A stretch of 64,000 bases of DNA from Streptomyces violaceoruber (GTDB lineage Bacteria > Actinomycetota > Actinomycetes > Streptomycetales > Streptomycetaceae). The stretch covers positions 1,612,001 through 1,676,000 of the forward strand of contig NZ_CP137734.1 of the NCBI RefSeq assembly GCF_033406955.1, read 5' to 3'. The notes beneath the pieces are model-generated. The model was not told the origin of the DNA and did no database searches. It was given only the letters and a program-made list of their open reading frames with translations. Positions 53,462 to 63,490 of this stretch are shown here, piece by piece; the stretch's first letter is position 1, and every line of letters begins with the position of its first letter. The position numbers were made by a program, and so were the translations under genes.

Positions 53462-54301
53462 ATGGGATTCGCAGACCAGCGCTTCAACGTCAACCTGTCG
53501 ATCCTCTTCACGGAACTCCCGCTCCTGGAGCGCCCCGCGGCCGCCGCCGCGGCCGGCTTCACCGCGGTCGAGCTGTGGTGGCCCTGGATCGACTCGCCCA
53601 CCCCCGAGCAGTCCGAGCTGGACGCTCTGAAGTCGGCCATCGAGGACGCGGGCGTCCAGCTCACCGGGCTCAACTTCTACGCCGGGCAGCTGCCCGGACC
53701 CGACCGGGGCGCCCTGTCCATCCCCGGCGAGGAGTCGGAGCGCTTCCGCGCCAACATCGACGTGGCCGCCGACTTCGCCAGGTCACTGGGCTGCACGGCG
53801 CTCAACGCCCTGTACGGCAACCGCGTCGAGGGCGTGGACCCGGCCGAGCAGGACAGGCTTGCGCTGGAGAACCTGGTCCTCGCGGCCCGCGCGGCCGACC
53901 GGATCGGCGCGGTCCTGCTGGTCGAGGCGCTCAACAAGCCCGAGTCGCCGCGGTACCCGCTGGTGTCGGCGCCGGCCGCGATCGCGGTCGTGGACCGGGT
54001 CAACGAGGCCACCGGGCTCGGCAACGCCAAGTTCCTCATGGACCTCTACCACCTGTCCATGAACGGCGAGGACCTGCCGCAGGTGATCGACGCGTACGCC
54101 GCGAAGACCGGCCATGTGCAGATCGCCGACAACCCGGGCCGCGGCGCCCCCGGTACGGGCTCCCTCCCGCTGGAGGACCTGCTCGACCGCCTCGCGAAGG
54201 CCGGGTACGACGGCTGGGTCGGCCTGGAGTACAAGCCCGGCGACGACCCCAGCGCCCAGTCCTTCTCCTGGCTGCCGGCCGGGGCCCGCGCGGCCCGCTG
54301 A
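53462..54301 (+). CDS. hyi: Hydroxypyruvate isomerase
   Basis: 279 residues. TIM-barrel isomerase interconverting hydroxypyruvate and tartronate semialdehyde. Seen: FNVNLSILFTELPLLERP, AGFTAVELWWPWIDSP, LLVEALNKPESPRYPL (catalytic Glu), FLMDLYHLSMNGEDL and HVQIADNPGRGAPGTGSLP (metal ligands), and VGLEYKPGDDPSAQSFSWLP (second catalytic Glu). It is the first gene of the hyi-glxR pair; the ATG at 53462 has AAGGGAG some 12 bases upstream, a long spacing. Confidence 0.95.
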   Translation: MGFADQRFNVNLSILFTELPLLERPAAAAAAGFTAVELWWPWIDSPTPEQSELDALKSAIEDAGVQLTGLNFYAGQLPGPDRGALSIPGEESERFRANIDVAADFARSLGCTALNALYGNRVEGVDPAEQDRLALENLVLAARAADRIGAVLLVEALNKPESPRYPLVSAPAAIAVVDRVNEATGLGNAKFLMDLYHLSMNGEDLPQVIDAYAAKTGHVQIADNPGRGAPGTGSLPLEDLLDRLAKAGYDGWVGLEYKPGDDPSAQSFSWLPAGARAAR

Positions 54302-54348
54302 GCGCCACCCGCAGAACTCTTCAGAGATTTTCCAGAGAGGTACCCATC

Positions 54349-55239
54349 ATGAGCACGCTCCCCAAGGTCGCCTGGATCGGTCTCGGCATCATGGGCTCGC
54401 CCATGTCCGAGAACCTGATCAAGGCGGGTTACCAGGTCACCGGCTTCACCCTGGAGCAGGAGAAGCTGGACCGCCTCGCCGCCGCCGGCGGCGGCGTGGC
54501 CGGTTCGATCGCCGAGGCCGTCCGCGACGCCGACGTCGTCGTGACCATGGTGCCCGCGTCGCCGCAGGTCGAGGCCATCGCCTACGGCCCCGACGGCATC
54601 CTGGAGAACGCGAAGTCCGGCGCACTGCTGGTCGACATGTCCTCGATCACCCCGCAGACCTCGGTGGACCTCGCGAAGGCCGCGAAGGACAAGGGCATCC
54701 GCGTCCTGGACGCCCCCGTCTCCGGTGGCGAGGCCGGTGCGATCGAGGCCGTGCTGTCCATCATGGTCGGCGGCGAGCAGGCCGACTTCGACGAGGCCAA
54801 GCCGCTCCTGGAGGCGCTCGGCAAGACCATCGTGCTGTGCGGTCCGCACGGCTCGGGCCAGACCGTGAAGGCCGCCAACCAGCTGATCGTCGCCGTCAAC
54901 ATCCAGGCGTGCGCCGAGGCCGTGGTCTTCCTGGAGAAGTCCGGCGTGGACCTGAAGGCCGCCCTGGACGTCCTCAACGGCGGCCTGGCCGGCTCGACCG
55001 TGCTGACGCGGAAGAAGGACAACTTCCTCGGCCGCGACTTCAAGCCGGGCTTCCGCATCGACCTGCACCACAAGGACATGGGCATCGTCACCGACGCCGC
55101 CCGCAACGTGGGCGCCGCGCTGCCGGTGGGCGCCGTGGTGGCCCAGCTGGTCGCCTCGCTGCGCGCCCAGGGCGACGGCGGCCTGGACCACTCGGCGCTG
55201 CTGCGCGCCGTGGAGCGCCTCTCCGGCGACCAGGTCTGA
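54349..55239 (+). CDS. glxR: 2-Hydroxy-3-oxopropionate (tartronate semialdehyde) reductase
   Basis: 296 residues from the ATG at 54349 (AGAGAGG upstream). Reduces tartronate semialdehyde to glycerate. The Rossmann motif WIGLGIMGSPMSENLIKAGY, the substrate segment DAPVSGGEAGAIEAVLSIMV and the catalytic Lys in GQTVKAANQLIVAVN identify the beta-hydroxyacid dehydrogenase family. It follows hyi by 47 bases. Confidence 0.95.
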   Translation: MSTLPKVAWIGLGIMGSPMSENLIKAGYQVTGFTLEQEKLDRLAAAGGGVAGSIAEAVRDADVVVTMVPASPQVEAIAYGPDGILENAKSGALLVDMSSITPQTSVDLAKAAKDKGIRVLDAPVSGGEAGAIEAVLSIMVGGEQADFDEAKPLLEALGKTIVLCGPHGSGQTVKAANQLIVAVNIQACAEAVVFLEKSGVDLKAALDVLNGGLAGSTVLTRKKDNFLGRDFKPGFRIDLHHKDMGIVTDAARNVGAALPVGAVVAQLVASLRAQGDGGLDHSALLRAVERLSGDQV

Positions 55240-55329
55240 CCGCCGCACCGGCCCCCTGAGACCTCCGGGCGGCGCGGTCGCTGACACCTGTCATGTCGCG
55301 CCCGAGCGGCGGCGCCGCCCGGAACCCAC

Positions 55330-55404
55330 TTCAACAAACTGTTGACGTGCCACCGTCCCAAATCTAGGCTCCACGAAGCGGAAACAAGTTTCCACTAAAT
55401 GTTT
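55330..55404 (+). promoter_or_regulatory. Catalase promoter with both operator motifs
   Basis: -35 TTGACG (55342-55347) and -10 TAGGCT (55365-55370) are 17 bases apart. The palindrome TTCAACAAACTGTTGAC (55330-55346) covers the -35. The operator half-sites CTCC 55369, GGAA 55380 and TTCC 55390 keep the 11-10 spacing and sit over the start point; the fourth place (55401, GTTT) is lost. Confidence 0.75.
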
Positions 55405-55443
55405 CCGCTGAACCCTCGTCTGCAAGGCCACGGAAGGTCCACG

Positions 55444-56907
55444 ATGTCGCAGCGCGTGCTCACCACCGAGTCCGGCGCCCCGGTCGCCGACAACCAGAAC
55501 TCCGCTTCCGCCGGCATCGGCGGCCCCCTCCTGATCCAGGACCAGCACCTCATCGAGAAGCTCGCCCGGTTCAACCGCGAGCGCATCCCGGAGCGCGTGG
55601 TGCACGCCCGCGGCTCCGGCGCCTACGGCCACTTCGAGGTCACCGACGACGTCAGCGGCTTCACCCACGCCGACTTCCTGAACACGGTCGGCAAGCGCAC
55701 CGAGGTCTTCCTGCGCTTCTCCACGGTGGCCGACTCGCTCGGCGGCGCGGACGCGGTCCGCGACCCGCGGGGCTTCGCGCTGAAGTTCTACACCGAGGAG
55801 GGCAACTACGACCTCGTCGGCAACAACACCCCGGTGTTCTTCATCAAGGACCCCATCAAGTTCCCGGACTTCATCCACTCGCAGAAGCGCGACCCGTTCA
55901 CGGGCCGTCAGGAGCCGGACAACGTCTTCGACTTCTGGGCGCACTCCCCCGAGGCGACGCACCAGATCACCTGGCTGATGGGCGACCGCGGTATCCCGGC
56001 CTCGTACCGCCACATGGACGGCTTCGGCTCGCACACCTACCAGTGGACGAACGCCAGGGGCGAGTCCTTCTTCGTCAAGTACCACTTCAAGACGGACCAG
56101 GGCATCCGCTGCCTGACCGCCGACGAGGCCGCGAAGCTCGCGGGCGAGGACCCGACCTCGCACCAGACGGACCTGGTGCAGGCGATCGAGCGGGGCGTGT
56201 ACCCGTCCTGGACGCTGCACGTGCAGCTGATGCCGGTGGCCGAGGCGGCGAACTACCGCTTCAACCCGTTCGACGTGACCAAGGTGTGGCCGCACGCCGA
56301 CTACCCGCTCAAGCGGGTCGGCCGGCTGGTGCTCGACCGCAACCCGGACAACGTCTTCGCGGAGGTCGAGCAGGCCGCGTTCTCCCCGAACAACTTCGTC
56401 CCCGGCATCGGTCCCTCCCCCGACAAGATGCTCCAGGGCCGCCTGTTCGCCTACGCGGACGCGCACCGCTACCGCCTGGGCGTCAACCACACCCAGCTCG
56501 CGGTGAACGCCCCGAAGGCCGTGCCCGGCGGCGCCGCCAACTACGGCCGCGACGGCCTGATGGCGGCCAACCCGCAGGGCCGGTACGCCAAGAACTACGA
56601 GCCGAACTCCTACGACGGCCCGGCCGAGACCGGCACGCCGCTGGCGGCTCCGCTCGCGGTGTCCGGCCACACCGGCACCCACGAGGCGCCGCTGCACACC
56701 AAGGACGACCACTTCGTGCAGGCCGGTGCGCTGTACCGGCTGATGAGCGAGGACGAGAAGCAGCGCCTGGTCGCGAACCTGGCCGGCGGTCTGTCCCAGG
56801 TCTCGCGCAACGACGTCGTCGAGAAGAACCTCGCACACTTCCACGCGGCCGACCCCGAGTACGGCAAGCGCGTGGAGGAGGCGGTCCGCGCCCTGCGCGA
56901 GGACTGA
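55444..56907 (+). CDS. katA: Monofunctional haem catalase
   Basis: 487 residues from the ATG at 55444 (GGAAGG six bases upstream), a small-subunit clade-3 size. Active-site His is in [20 protein letters not shown], Asn in [14 protein letters not shown], and the proximal haem Tyr in [16 protein letters not shown]. The operators it shares with hyi and gcl, and its place between glxR and gcl, point to a role in destroying H2O2 from uricase rather than general peroxide stress. Confidence 0.96.
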   Translation: MSQRVLTTESGAPVADNQNSASAGIGGPLLIQDQHLIEKLARFNRERIPERVVHARGSGAYGHFEVTDDVSGFTHADFLNTVGKRTEVFLRFSTVADSLGGADAVRDPRGFALKFYTEEGNYDLVGNNTPVFFIKDPIKFPDFIHSQKRDPFTGRQEPDNVFDFWAHSPEATHQITWLMGDRGIPASYRHMDGFGSHTYQWTNARGESFFVKYHFKTDQGIRCLTADEAAKLAGEDPTSHQTDLVQAIERGVYPSWTLHVQLMPVAEAANYRFNPFDVTKVWPHADYPLKRVGRLVLDRNPDNVFAEVEQAAFSPNNFVPGIGPSPDKMLQGRLFAYADAHRYRLGVNHTQLAVNAPKAVPGGAANYGRDGLMAANPQGRYAKNYEPNSYDGPAETGTPLAAPLAVSGHTGTHEAPLHTKDDHFVQAGALYRLMSEDEKQRLVANLAGGLSQVSRNDVVEKNLAHFHAADPEYGKRVEEAVRALRED

Positions 56908-57167
56908 CCACCGGCTCGCGCACGGCACCCGGCGGGGAGGCCGGGACCGTGTGCGCGGCCCGCGCAGGCACCGAAGCGACCCGGATGAGGGGTGACCGCC
57001 AGGTGCCGGCGCGGGCAGGGCGAGGACCGCGGCGGCCAGCGAGCCAGTGCGGTGGTGAAGGGCAAGGACGTTCCTCCTACGACCTGAGGGGAGGAACCGT
57101 TCCGGCCCGTCGCACCGCCGCGGTCCCAGCCACCCGCCTCTCCTGATCCAGAGGCCCCACACACTCC
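56908..57167. other. Gap downstream of catalase with no recognised gene
   Basis: The 260 bases contain only Arg/Pro-rich shadow frames without start signals or homology. I see no RNA gene in it. The gap is followed by two strong hairpins. Confidence 0.5.
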
Positions 57168-57215
57168 GTCCGGCGGCGCGAACGACCTGTCGCGCCCAGC
57201 CTCGCGCCGCCGGAC
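57168..57215 (+). terminator. Hairpin 1 downstream of catalase
   Basis: GTCCGGCGGCGCGA (57168-57181) pairs perfectly with 57202-57215 across a 20-base loop. Confidence 0.55.
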
Positions 57216-57257
57216 GGGCACCACGTGAAGACGCCTCGCACCGAGAACCTTCACCGG

Positions 57258-57303
57258 CCGGGCAGCGCCGGATGCGGACGGTCCCGCATCCGGCGCTGCC
57301 CGG
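57258..57303 (+). terminator. Hairpin 2, perfect 20-bp stem, before the His-rich small protein
   Basis: CCGGGCAGCGCCGGATGCGG (57258-57277) pairs exactly with 57284-57303 across a 6-base loop. It is the strongest hairpin in the window and probably ends transcription from catalase; it lies 47 bases before the next start. Confidence 0.75.
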
Positions 57304-57349
57304 CGTTCTACCGGGTGCGGATTCTCCTCCCGCGCAGCAGCCTGGAGGC

Positions 57350-57610
57350 ATGGCAACCGCGCACCCGCCCGAGCATCCGCACATCGTCGTCCACTCCCCC
57401 GCCCTCGACGGCTCCCGCCGGGTCACCTCGGGCGAGGAGACCCTGGGCATCGCCTCGCACGTCGACGACGTGGCCGAGCTGCTGCGGCTGGCCGACCTGT
57501 ACGTGACCGACGTCGAATCGAGCGACCTGGTCGAGTGGCAGGGCGGCGGCCCGGAGGACTGGCCGGGGCTGCACGAGCACCACGAGCACCACGAGCACCG
57601 CGGTGAGTGA
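57350..57610 (+). CDS. Small conserved protein with His-rich tail
   Basis: 86 residues, MATAHPPEHPHIVVHSPALD with GEETLGIASHVDDVAELLRL in the middle, ending in a HEHHEHHEH metal-binding-like tail. The GGAGG is only one base from the ATG, unusually close. I do not recognise the family; similar small proteins occur in many Streptomyces. It precedes the TIGR04222-type gene by 67 bases. Confidence 0.65.
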   Translation: MATAHPPEHPHIVVHSPALDGSRRVTSGEETLGIASHVDDVAELLRLADLYVTDVESSDLVEWQGGGPEDWPGLHEHHEHHEHRGE

Positions 57611-57677
57611 AGGCGCGTAGGAGCCACCCGCAGCGGGCACAACCCCGGCACAACACGGGGCGCACGGGGGTGGTGTC

Positions 57678-58325
57678 GTGGACGGTGGCACGGAGATCGG
57701 GTGGGAGCCGCACGAGGTCGCGCTGCTGGGCGGCGGACCGCGGGCCGCCGTCACGGTGGCGTTGGTCGCCCTGCACCTGCTGGGTGCCGTGGAGACCGGC
57801 CCGGGCAGGACGCTGTGCGCGACGGGCCCGGAGCCGGAGGGACTGGGGCCGTTCGAGGGAACCGTCCTGGACTGTCTGCGCGAGCCGCTCACCGCCCGCG
57901 AGCTGGTCCGGCACGCCGACGTGCGCCTGGCCCTGGCCCTGACGCGCATCCCGCTCGCCGAGGACGGACTGCTGACCCACCCCTGGCTCAGGCCCACCCG
58001 GGGCGCCCGCCGGCGCGTGGCGTTCTGGCGGGAGCGGCATCCGCTGCCGGCGGTCAGGCACGGGCTGACGGACGAGGACACGCTGCTCGCGGTCGCCCTG
58101 CACGGTGATGCCGCCCTGCGCCTGCTCCTGCCCCGCTTCGCGCTGCGGACCGGACTGATGCATCCGGGCGCACCGGCCGACGGGGTGCGCTTCTCGCTGG
58201 GCCGGGGCAGGTTCCTGAGGTGGCGCGACGAGTACGAGGACTCGGTCTCGGGCGACTGGGGCGGCACGGGCCACGGGGACCACTCGGGCGGCTGCGGTTC
58301 GGGGGGCGGCGGCGGCTCGGACTGA
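57678..58325 (+). CDS. TIGR04222-type protein with Gly-rich C-terminus
   Basis: 215 residues from a GTG at 57678. EPHEVALLGGGPRAAVTVAL and the Leu-rich following helices resemble the TIGR04222 domain, and the tail GGCGSGGGGGSD is the Cys/Gly-rich end common in that family. The membrane helices usual in the family are not evident here, so this may be a shortened form. Function unknown. Confidence 0.6.
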   Translation: MDGGTEIGWEPHEVALLGGGPRAAVTVALVALHLLGAVETGPGRTLCATGPEPEGLGPFEGTVLDCLREPLTARELVRHADVRLALALTRIPLAEDGLLTHPWLRPTRGARRRVAFWRERHPLPAVRHGLTDEDTLLAVALHGDAALRLLLPRFALRTGLMHPGAPADGVRFSLGRGRFLRWRDEYEDSVSGDWGGTGHGDHSGGCGSGGGGGSD

Positions 58326-58332
58326 GCGAACG

Positions 58333-58393
58333 CACATGGGGTCCGCACACATGTGGGGCTCGCACACGTGGGGTCCGTACACGTGGGGTCCCT
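58333..58393. repeat. Short degenerate tandem repeat CAC-RTGGGGTCC
   Basis: Four units of about 15-17 bases share CACRTGGGG(TCC): near 58333, 58348, 58364 and 58379. It lies between two convergent genes, beside the gcl terminator. Confidence 0.5.
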
Positions 58394-58416
58394 CCAAGTG
58401 AGGCGCGTACACAGGT

Positions 58417-58458
58417 GAGAGCGGCCCGTCCCCCCGAGGAGAGGGACGGGCCGCTCTC
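58417..58458. terminator. Terminator of gcl
   Basis: A perfect 16-bp stem (GAGAGCGGCCCGTCCC, 58417-58432, with 58443-58458) and 10-base loop lies just beyond the gcl stop, between convergent genes. Confidence 0.8.
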
Positions 58459-58478
58459 GGCCCTTGACGCCGGGTCCG

Positions 58479-60263
<1,785 letters not shown>

Positions 60264-60334
60264 CGAGTACTCCTGATCCGGCTGTCGGATTCGCACTCCC
60301 GTCGCGCCCCGCGGTGAGCTTCTTCCGTAGCAAC

Positions 60335-60401
60335 TTCCGTATAGCGAAATTTGTTTTCTACGATCTGGAAGTAATGTAAGTGGGCAGCCGGGGGCCGTCA
60401 A
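60335..60401 (-). promoter_or_regulatory. gcl promoter and 36-bp operator
   Basis: On the minus strand -35 TTGACG (60401-60396) and -10 TACATT (60378-60373) are 17 bases apart. Immediately downstream the operator half-sites read on the plus strand TTCC 60335, GAAA 60346, TTCT 60356, GGAA 60367, covering the start point. Confidence 0.78.
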
Positions 60402-60410
60402 GAGAGGACG

Positions 60411-61103
60411 ATGGGGGTCATGTCCGAGACCATCTCGGTGTGCTGCACCGCCTGCGGGCGCCGGCACCGCTACACGGCACCGTCGTACCCCTGCGTGTGC
60501 GGGGCGCCCGTCGCCCCGGAGCTGGACCCGCGAGGGGCCGCGACCGCGGTCACCCACCGGGCCTGGGACGAGGAGTGGACCGGGGTGCGCTGTGCGGCCT
60601 GCGGGGCCGAGAGCCGGTGGCCGCGCCCGGAGCTGGGCTGCCCCTGCGGGACGGTGCTGTGCGTGCCGGTGGACCCCGCGGCCGCGGGCCGGTCCGGGCG
60701 CACTCCGGGGTCACGGGTCCCGGCGCACCGGGCCGTGCCGATCCGCACCGCCCGCGACGCGGTCACGGCCGCCGTGCTGTATCTGCGCGGCCTCGGGCAC
60801 CGGGACGTGCGCCGCGCGGACCAGCGCCCGCTGCCCGGCATCGGGCTGGCCGCGCCCGGCCTCGTCGTCCAGGTGGATCCGACGGTGGGCCCGGCCTCGG
60901 TGCGGGACGTGGAGTGCCTGTGGCTGACGGCCATGGCGGAGTCGGCGCGGGGGGTGTACTTCTCGCTCGCCGGTTACGCCGAGGACGCCCGGGTCCGCGG
61001 CGACCTGCTGGACGTCGCGCTGTTCGTGCTCGACCCGTCGGGCGTGCCGCGCCCGGCGAACGCGCCGGCCGTGGCGCTGGACGCCACGGCCGGCTGGGAC
61101 TGA
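60411..61103 (+). CDS. Zinc-ribbon protein with Mrr-like nuclease-fold domain
   Basis: 230 residues from the ATG at 60411 (AGAGGA upstream; ATG at 60420 is possible). Four Cys pairs ([30 protein letters not shown]) form one or two zinc ribbons in the first 80 residues. The second half ([67 protein letters not shown]) follows the pattern of Mrr-type restriction endonuclease folds, but the usual Gln-x-Lys is Gln-Val-Asp, so catalysis is doubtful. Divergent from gcl. Confidence 0.6.
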   Translation: MGVMSETISVCCTACGRRHRYTAPSYPCVCGAPVAPELDPRGAATAVTHRAWDEEWTGVRCAACGAESRWPRPELGCPCGTVLCVPVDPAAAGRSGRTPGSRVPAHRAVPIRTARDAVTAAVLYLRGLGHRDVRRADQRPLPGIGLAAPGLVVQVDPTVGPASVRDVECLWLTAMAESARGVYFSLAGYAEDARVRGDLLDVALFVLDPSGVPRPANAPAVALDATAGWD

Positions 61104-61111
61104 CGCGGCGA

Positions 61112-63343
61112 CTACCGCGCCGCGAACCCGAAGGTGGTGCCGGAGGCGGGGAGACCGCCCTGTCCCGGCTGGTAGGCGGTGACCGCGGTGTTGGTCTCGC
61201 CGAGGGTCACGTTGGACATCGGCAGGGCGTACAGCGCGCCGGTGCTGGTCGGACCGTAGGGCATGCCCACGTACAGGTGGGTGCCGGTGAAGTGGATGCT
61301 GGAGCCGAGGCGCTGGTTGGCTCCCGGGGTCCCGGGGATGCCGTCGCCGTCGCCGGACTCGATCCACTTGTCGTTGGCGCCGGGCGAACCGAGCAGCGAG
61401 AAGACGTGCACCGCCCCGGCACTGGCCGTCGAGCCGAGTGCCTCGTCCGGGATGCCGACGGCCAGCTTCATCGTCGCCGTGGTGCTCACCGCACGCGGCG
61501 CGGTGTTGACGGCGGTGAGGGTGGACCCGAAGTGGTCGCCCGCCTCCGAGGCGCCGGAGATGTCGTCCTCGTTGGTGCCGGAGTAGAAGCCGTTGAGCTG
61601 CTTGTAGGTGCCGTCGGCGGCGATCCTGAAGGTGTAGACGCTGCCCGTCTCCGCCTTGTTCGCACCGTTGATGCTCAGCATCTCGCCCGGTGAACCGACC
61701 GCGAGGATCGACTCGTCGGCGCGCGCCGCACCGGACGGACGGTACGGGGCGAGGGCCAGGGCCGCGCCGAAGCGGTCGCCGGCCTCGGCACCGCCGGAGA
61801 CGGTGTCCAGGTCCTGGTCGAGACCGAACAGCGGGGTGGGCCGCTTCTCGCTGTTCAGCGTGTGCGAGAAGACCGCGAGGTTGCCGGCGGCGGCGTCGGC
61901 GCCGATGGCCTCGTCGGGTGCCCCGATGACGAGGTGGTTGGCGTCGGCGGCGAGCACCGCGCCGAAACCGTCGTTCGCCTCGACGGCGCCGGGCACGTCC
62001 AGCCGGTCCTGGTGGATGCCCGCGTTGGTGCCGCCCCGGACGTAGTAGACCTGGCCCGCCTTGGCGACGGAACCGAGACTCTCGCCCGGCACGCCGATGG
62101 CGAGGAACGGCTCACCGGCGGCGGTGGTACCGGCCGCGAGGGCCTGCCCCATCAGGTCGCCGGTCTCCGACGCGGAGGCGCCGATGGTCCCGTTTCCGGC
62201 CCCCTGCTCGAAGTGGGTGGCCTTGGTCGCCGAGGTGCCGAGACCGCCCCGGCCACCGTGCAGGACGTCGACCATGCCCGCGTCGACGGCCTCGCCGAGG
62301 TTCTCGCGCGGGGTGCCGACCGCGAGGTCGCTGCACCCGTCCTCGTCGTAGTCGACGACGGCCAGCGTCGTGCCGAACTGGTCGTTGCCCTCGGAGCCGC
62401 CCGGGACCCAGTCGAGGTCCTGGGTGATCTCGGCGGTGCCCTTGCCCCCGCCGTAGACGACCCTGACCAGGCCCGCCTTGGCGTGTGTGTCGACGTCGGC
62501 CATCGGGTCGGCGACGGCGACGTCCTCGACGCCGTCGCAGTTGAAGTCGGTGATCCGGTTGGCGCCGGTCTTGGACGCCACCCAGGAGCCGAGGTCGTCG
62601 ACGCGGGCGACGATGCCGCCGGTGCGCGTCTCGGCGGCGTCGATGCCGTAGCAACCGCCCTGGTAGGAGCGGCTGCTCAGGGCGGCGAGCTGCTGGGTGC
62701 CGTTCACAGTGCGCACCAGCGGGCCGCCGGTGTCGCCCATGCACGCGGCCGCGCCGTCCTTGCCGGTCACCGTCGCGGTGGTGGCGTCCGGCGCGTCCAC
62801 CGAGAAGACGCCGGTGTGCAGGTTCAGCGGCGCCCACTCGGACGCGCTGCGGCCGTACCCGGCGAGCGTCAGCTCCTCGGCGGCGGTGGGGGCGGCGGTG
62901 GCCAGGGCGAGCGGGGTGACATTGGTGACCGGGCGGTTCAGCCGGGCCAGGACCACGTCACGGTCGGTGCGCGGCACCAGCTCCACGACCTTGCGGACGG
63001 CGCCCCCCGAACCGGTGAGGTCGGCCCGGCCGATGGTCGCGGTGGTGGCCAGGGCGGGCTTGCCCGGGGGCACGGCGAGGCTCTCGGCGGGGTTGTCGGC
63101 GAAGCAACTGGCGGCGGTCAGCAGCCACTCGGTGTCGACCAGGACGCCGGAGCAGCCGCGGTCGTGGTCGCCGATCACCAGCTGCGCGGTGTAGGCGTGC
63201 GTGGTGTCGGAGTCGGCGGCGGCGGGGCCGGTGACGGCGACGGCCGGTGACGCCGTCATGAGCGCGGAGCCCGCGGTCAGGGAGATCGCGAGTGTGGCGA
63301 AGCGTATGGATCGGGGGTGGCCCCCGGGTCTTGTGCGGTGCAC
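61112..63343 (-). CDS. Secreted trypsin-fold pseudoprotease with FG-GAP repeats
   Basis: 743 residues from a GTG at 63343 (GAGAGG six bases upstream). A signal peptide (IRFATLAISLTAGSALMTAS) precedes a trypsin-like domain (about 45-250) and then seven or so FG-GAP repeats (for example DFNCDGVEDVAVADPM, DYDEDGCSDLAVGTPRENLG, VIGAPDEAIGADAAAG) forming an integrin-alpha-like propeller. Of the catalytic triad only Asp 129 remains (DRDVVLARL): the His in TAAHC is Ser 79 (TAASC) and the Ser in GDSGGP is Thr 205 (GDTGGP). A binding rather than cleaving role is inferred. Confidence 0.88.
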   Translation of the reverse strand: MHRTRPGGHPRSIRFATLAISLTAGSALMTASPAVAVTGPAAADSDTTHAYTAQLVIGDHDRGCSGVLVDTEWLLTAASCFADNPAESLAVPPGKPALATTATIGRADLTGSGGAVRKVVELVPRTDRDVVLARLNRPVTNVTPLALATAAPTAAEELTLAGYGRSASEWAPLNLHTGVFSVDAPDATTATVTGKDGAAACMGDTGGPLVRTVNGTQQLAALSSRSYQGGCYGIDAAETRTGGIVARVDDLGSWVASKTGANRITDFNCDGVEDVAVADPMADVDTHAKAGLVRVVYGGGKGTAEITQDLDWVPGGSEGNDQFGTTLAVVDYDEDGCSDLAVGTPRENLGEAVDAGMVDVLHGGRGGLGTSATKATHFEQGAGNGTIGASASETGDLMGQALAAGTTAAGEPFLAIGVPGESLGSVAKAGQVYYVRGGTNAGIHQDRLDVPGAVEANDGFGAVLAADANHLVIGAPDEAIGADAAAGNLAVFSHTLNSEKRPTPLFGLDQDLDTVSGGAEAGDRFGAALALAPYRPSGAARADESILAVGSPGEMLSINGANKAETGSVYTFRIAADGTYKQLNGFYSGTNEDDISGASEAGDHFGSTLTAVNTAPRAVSTTATMKLAVGIPDEALGSTASAGAVHVFSLLGSPGANDKWIESGDGDGIPGTPGANQRLGSSIHFTGTHLYVGMPYGPTSTGALYALPMSNVTLGETNTAVTAYQPGQGGLPASGTTFGFAAR

Positions 63344-63412
63344 GAACAGCCTCTCAAGAGGGGACCACCGGACATGTACAAGGTGTGAACGACGACCGGC
63401 GTCCCGTTTCGA

Positions 63413-63452
63413 GCCGAGACCTCATGAGCGTGGGCGCTCATGAGGTCTCGGC
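63413..63452. terminator. Perfect 18-bp hairpin downstream of the last gene
   Basis: GCCGAGACCTCATGAGCG (63413-63430) pairs exactly with 63435-63452 around a TGGG loop. It ends the minus-strand gene at 63491. Confidence 0.85.
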
Positions 63453-63490
63453 GATTACGCGGGTTTCATGGAGAAGAGTGTTCCGGCTGC

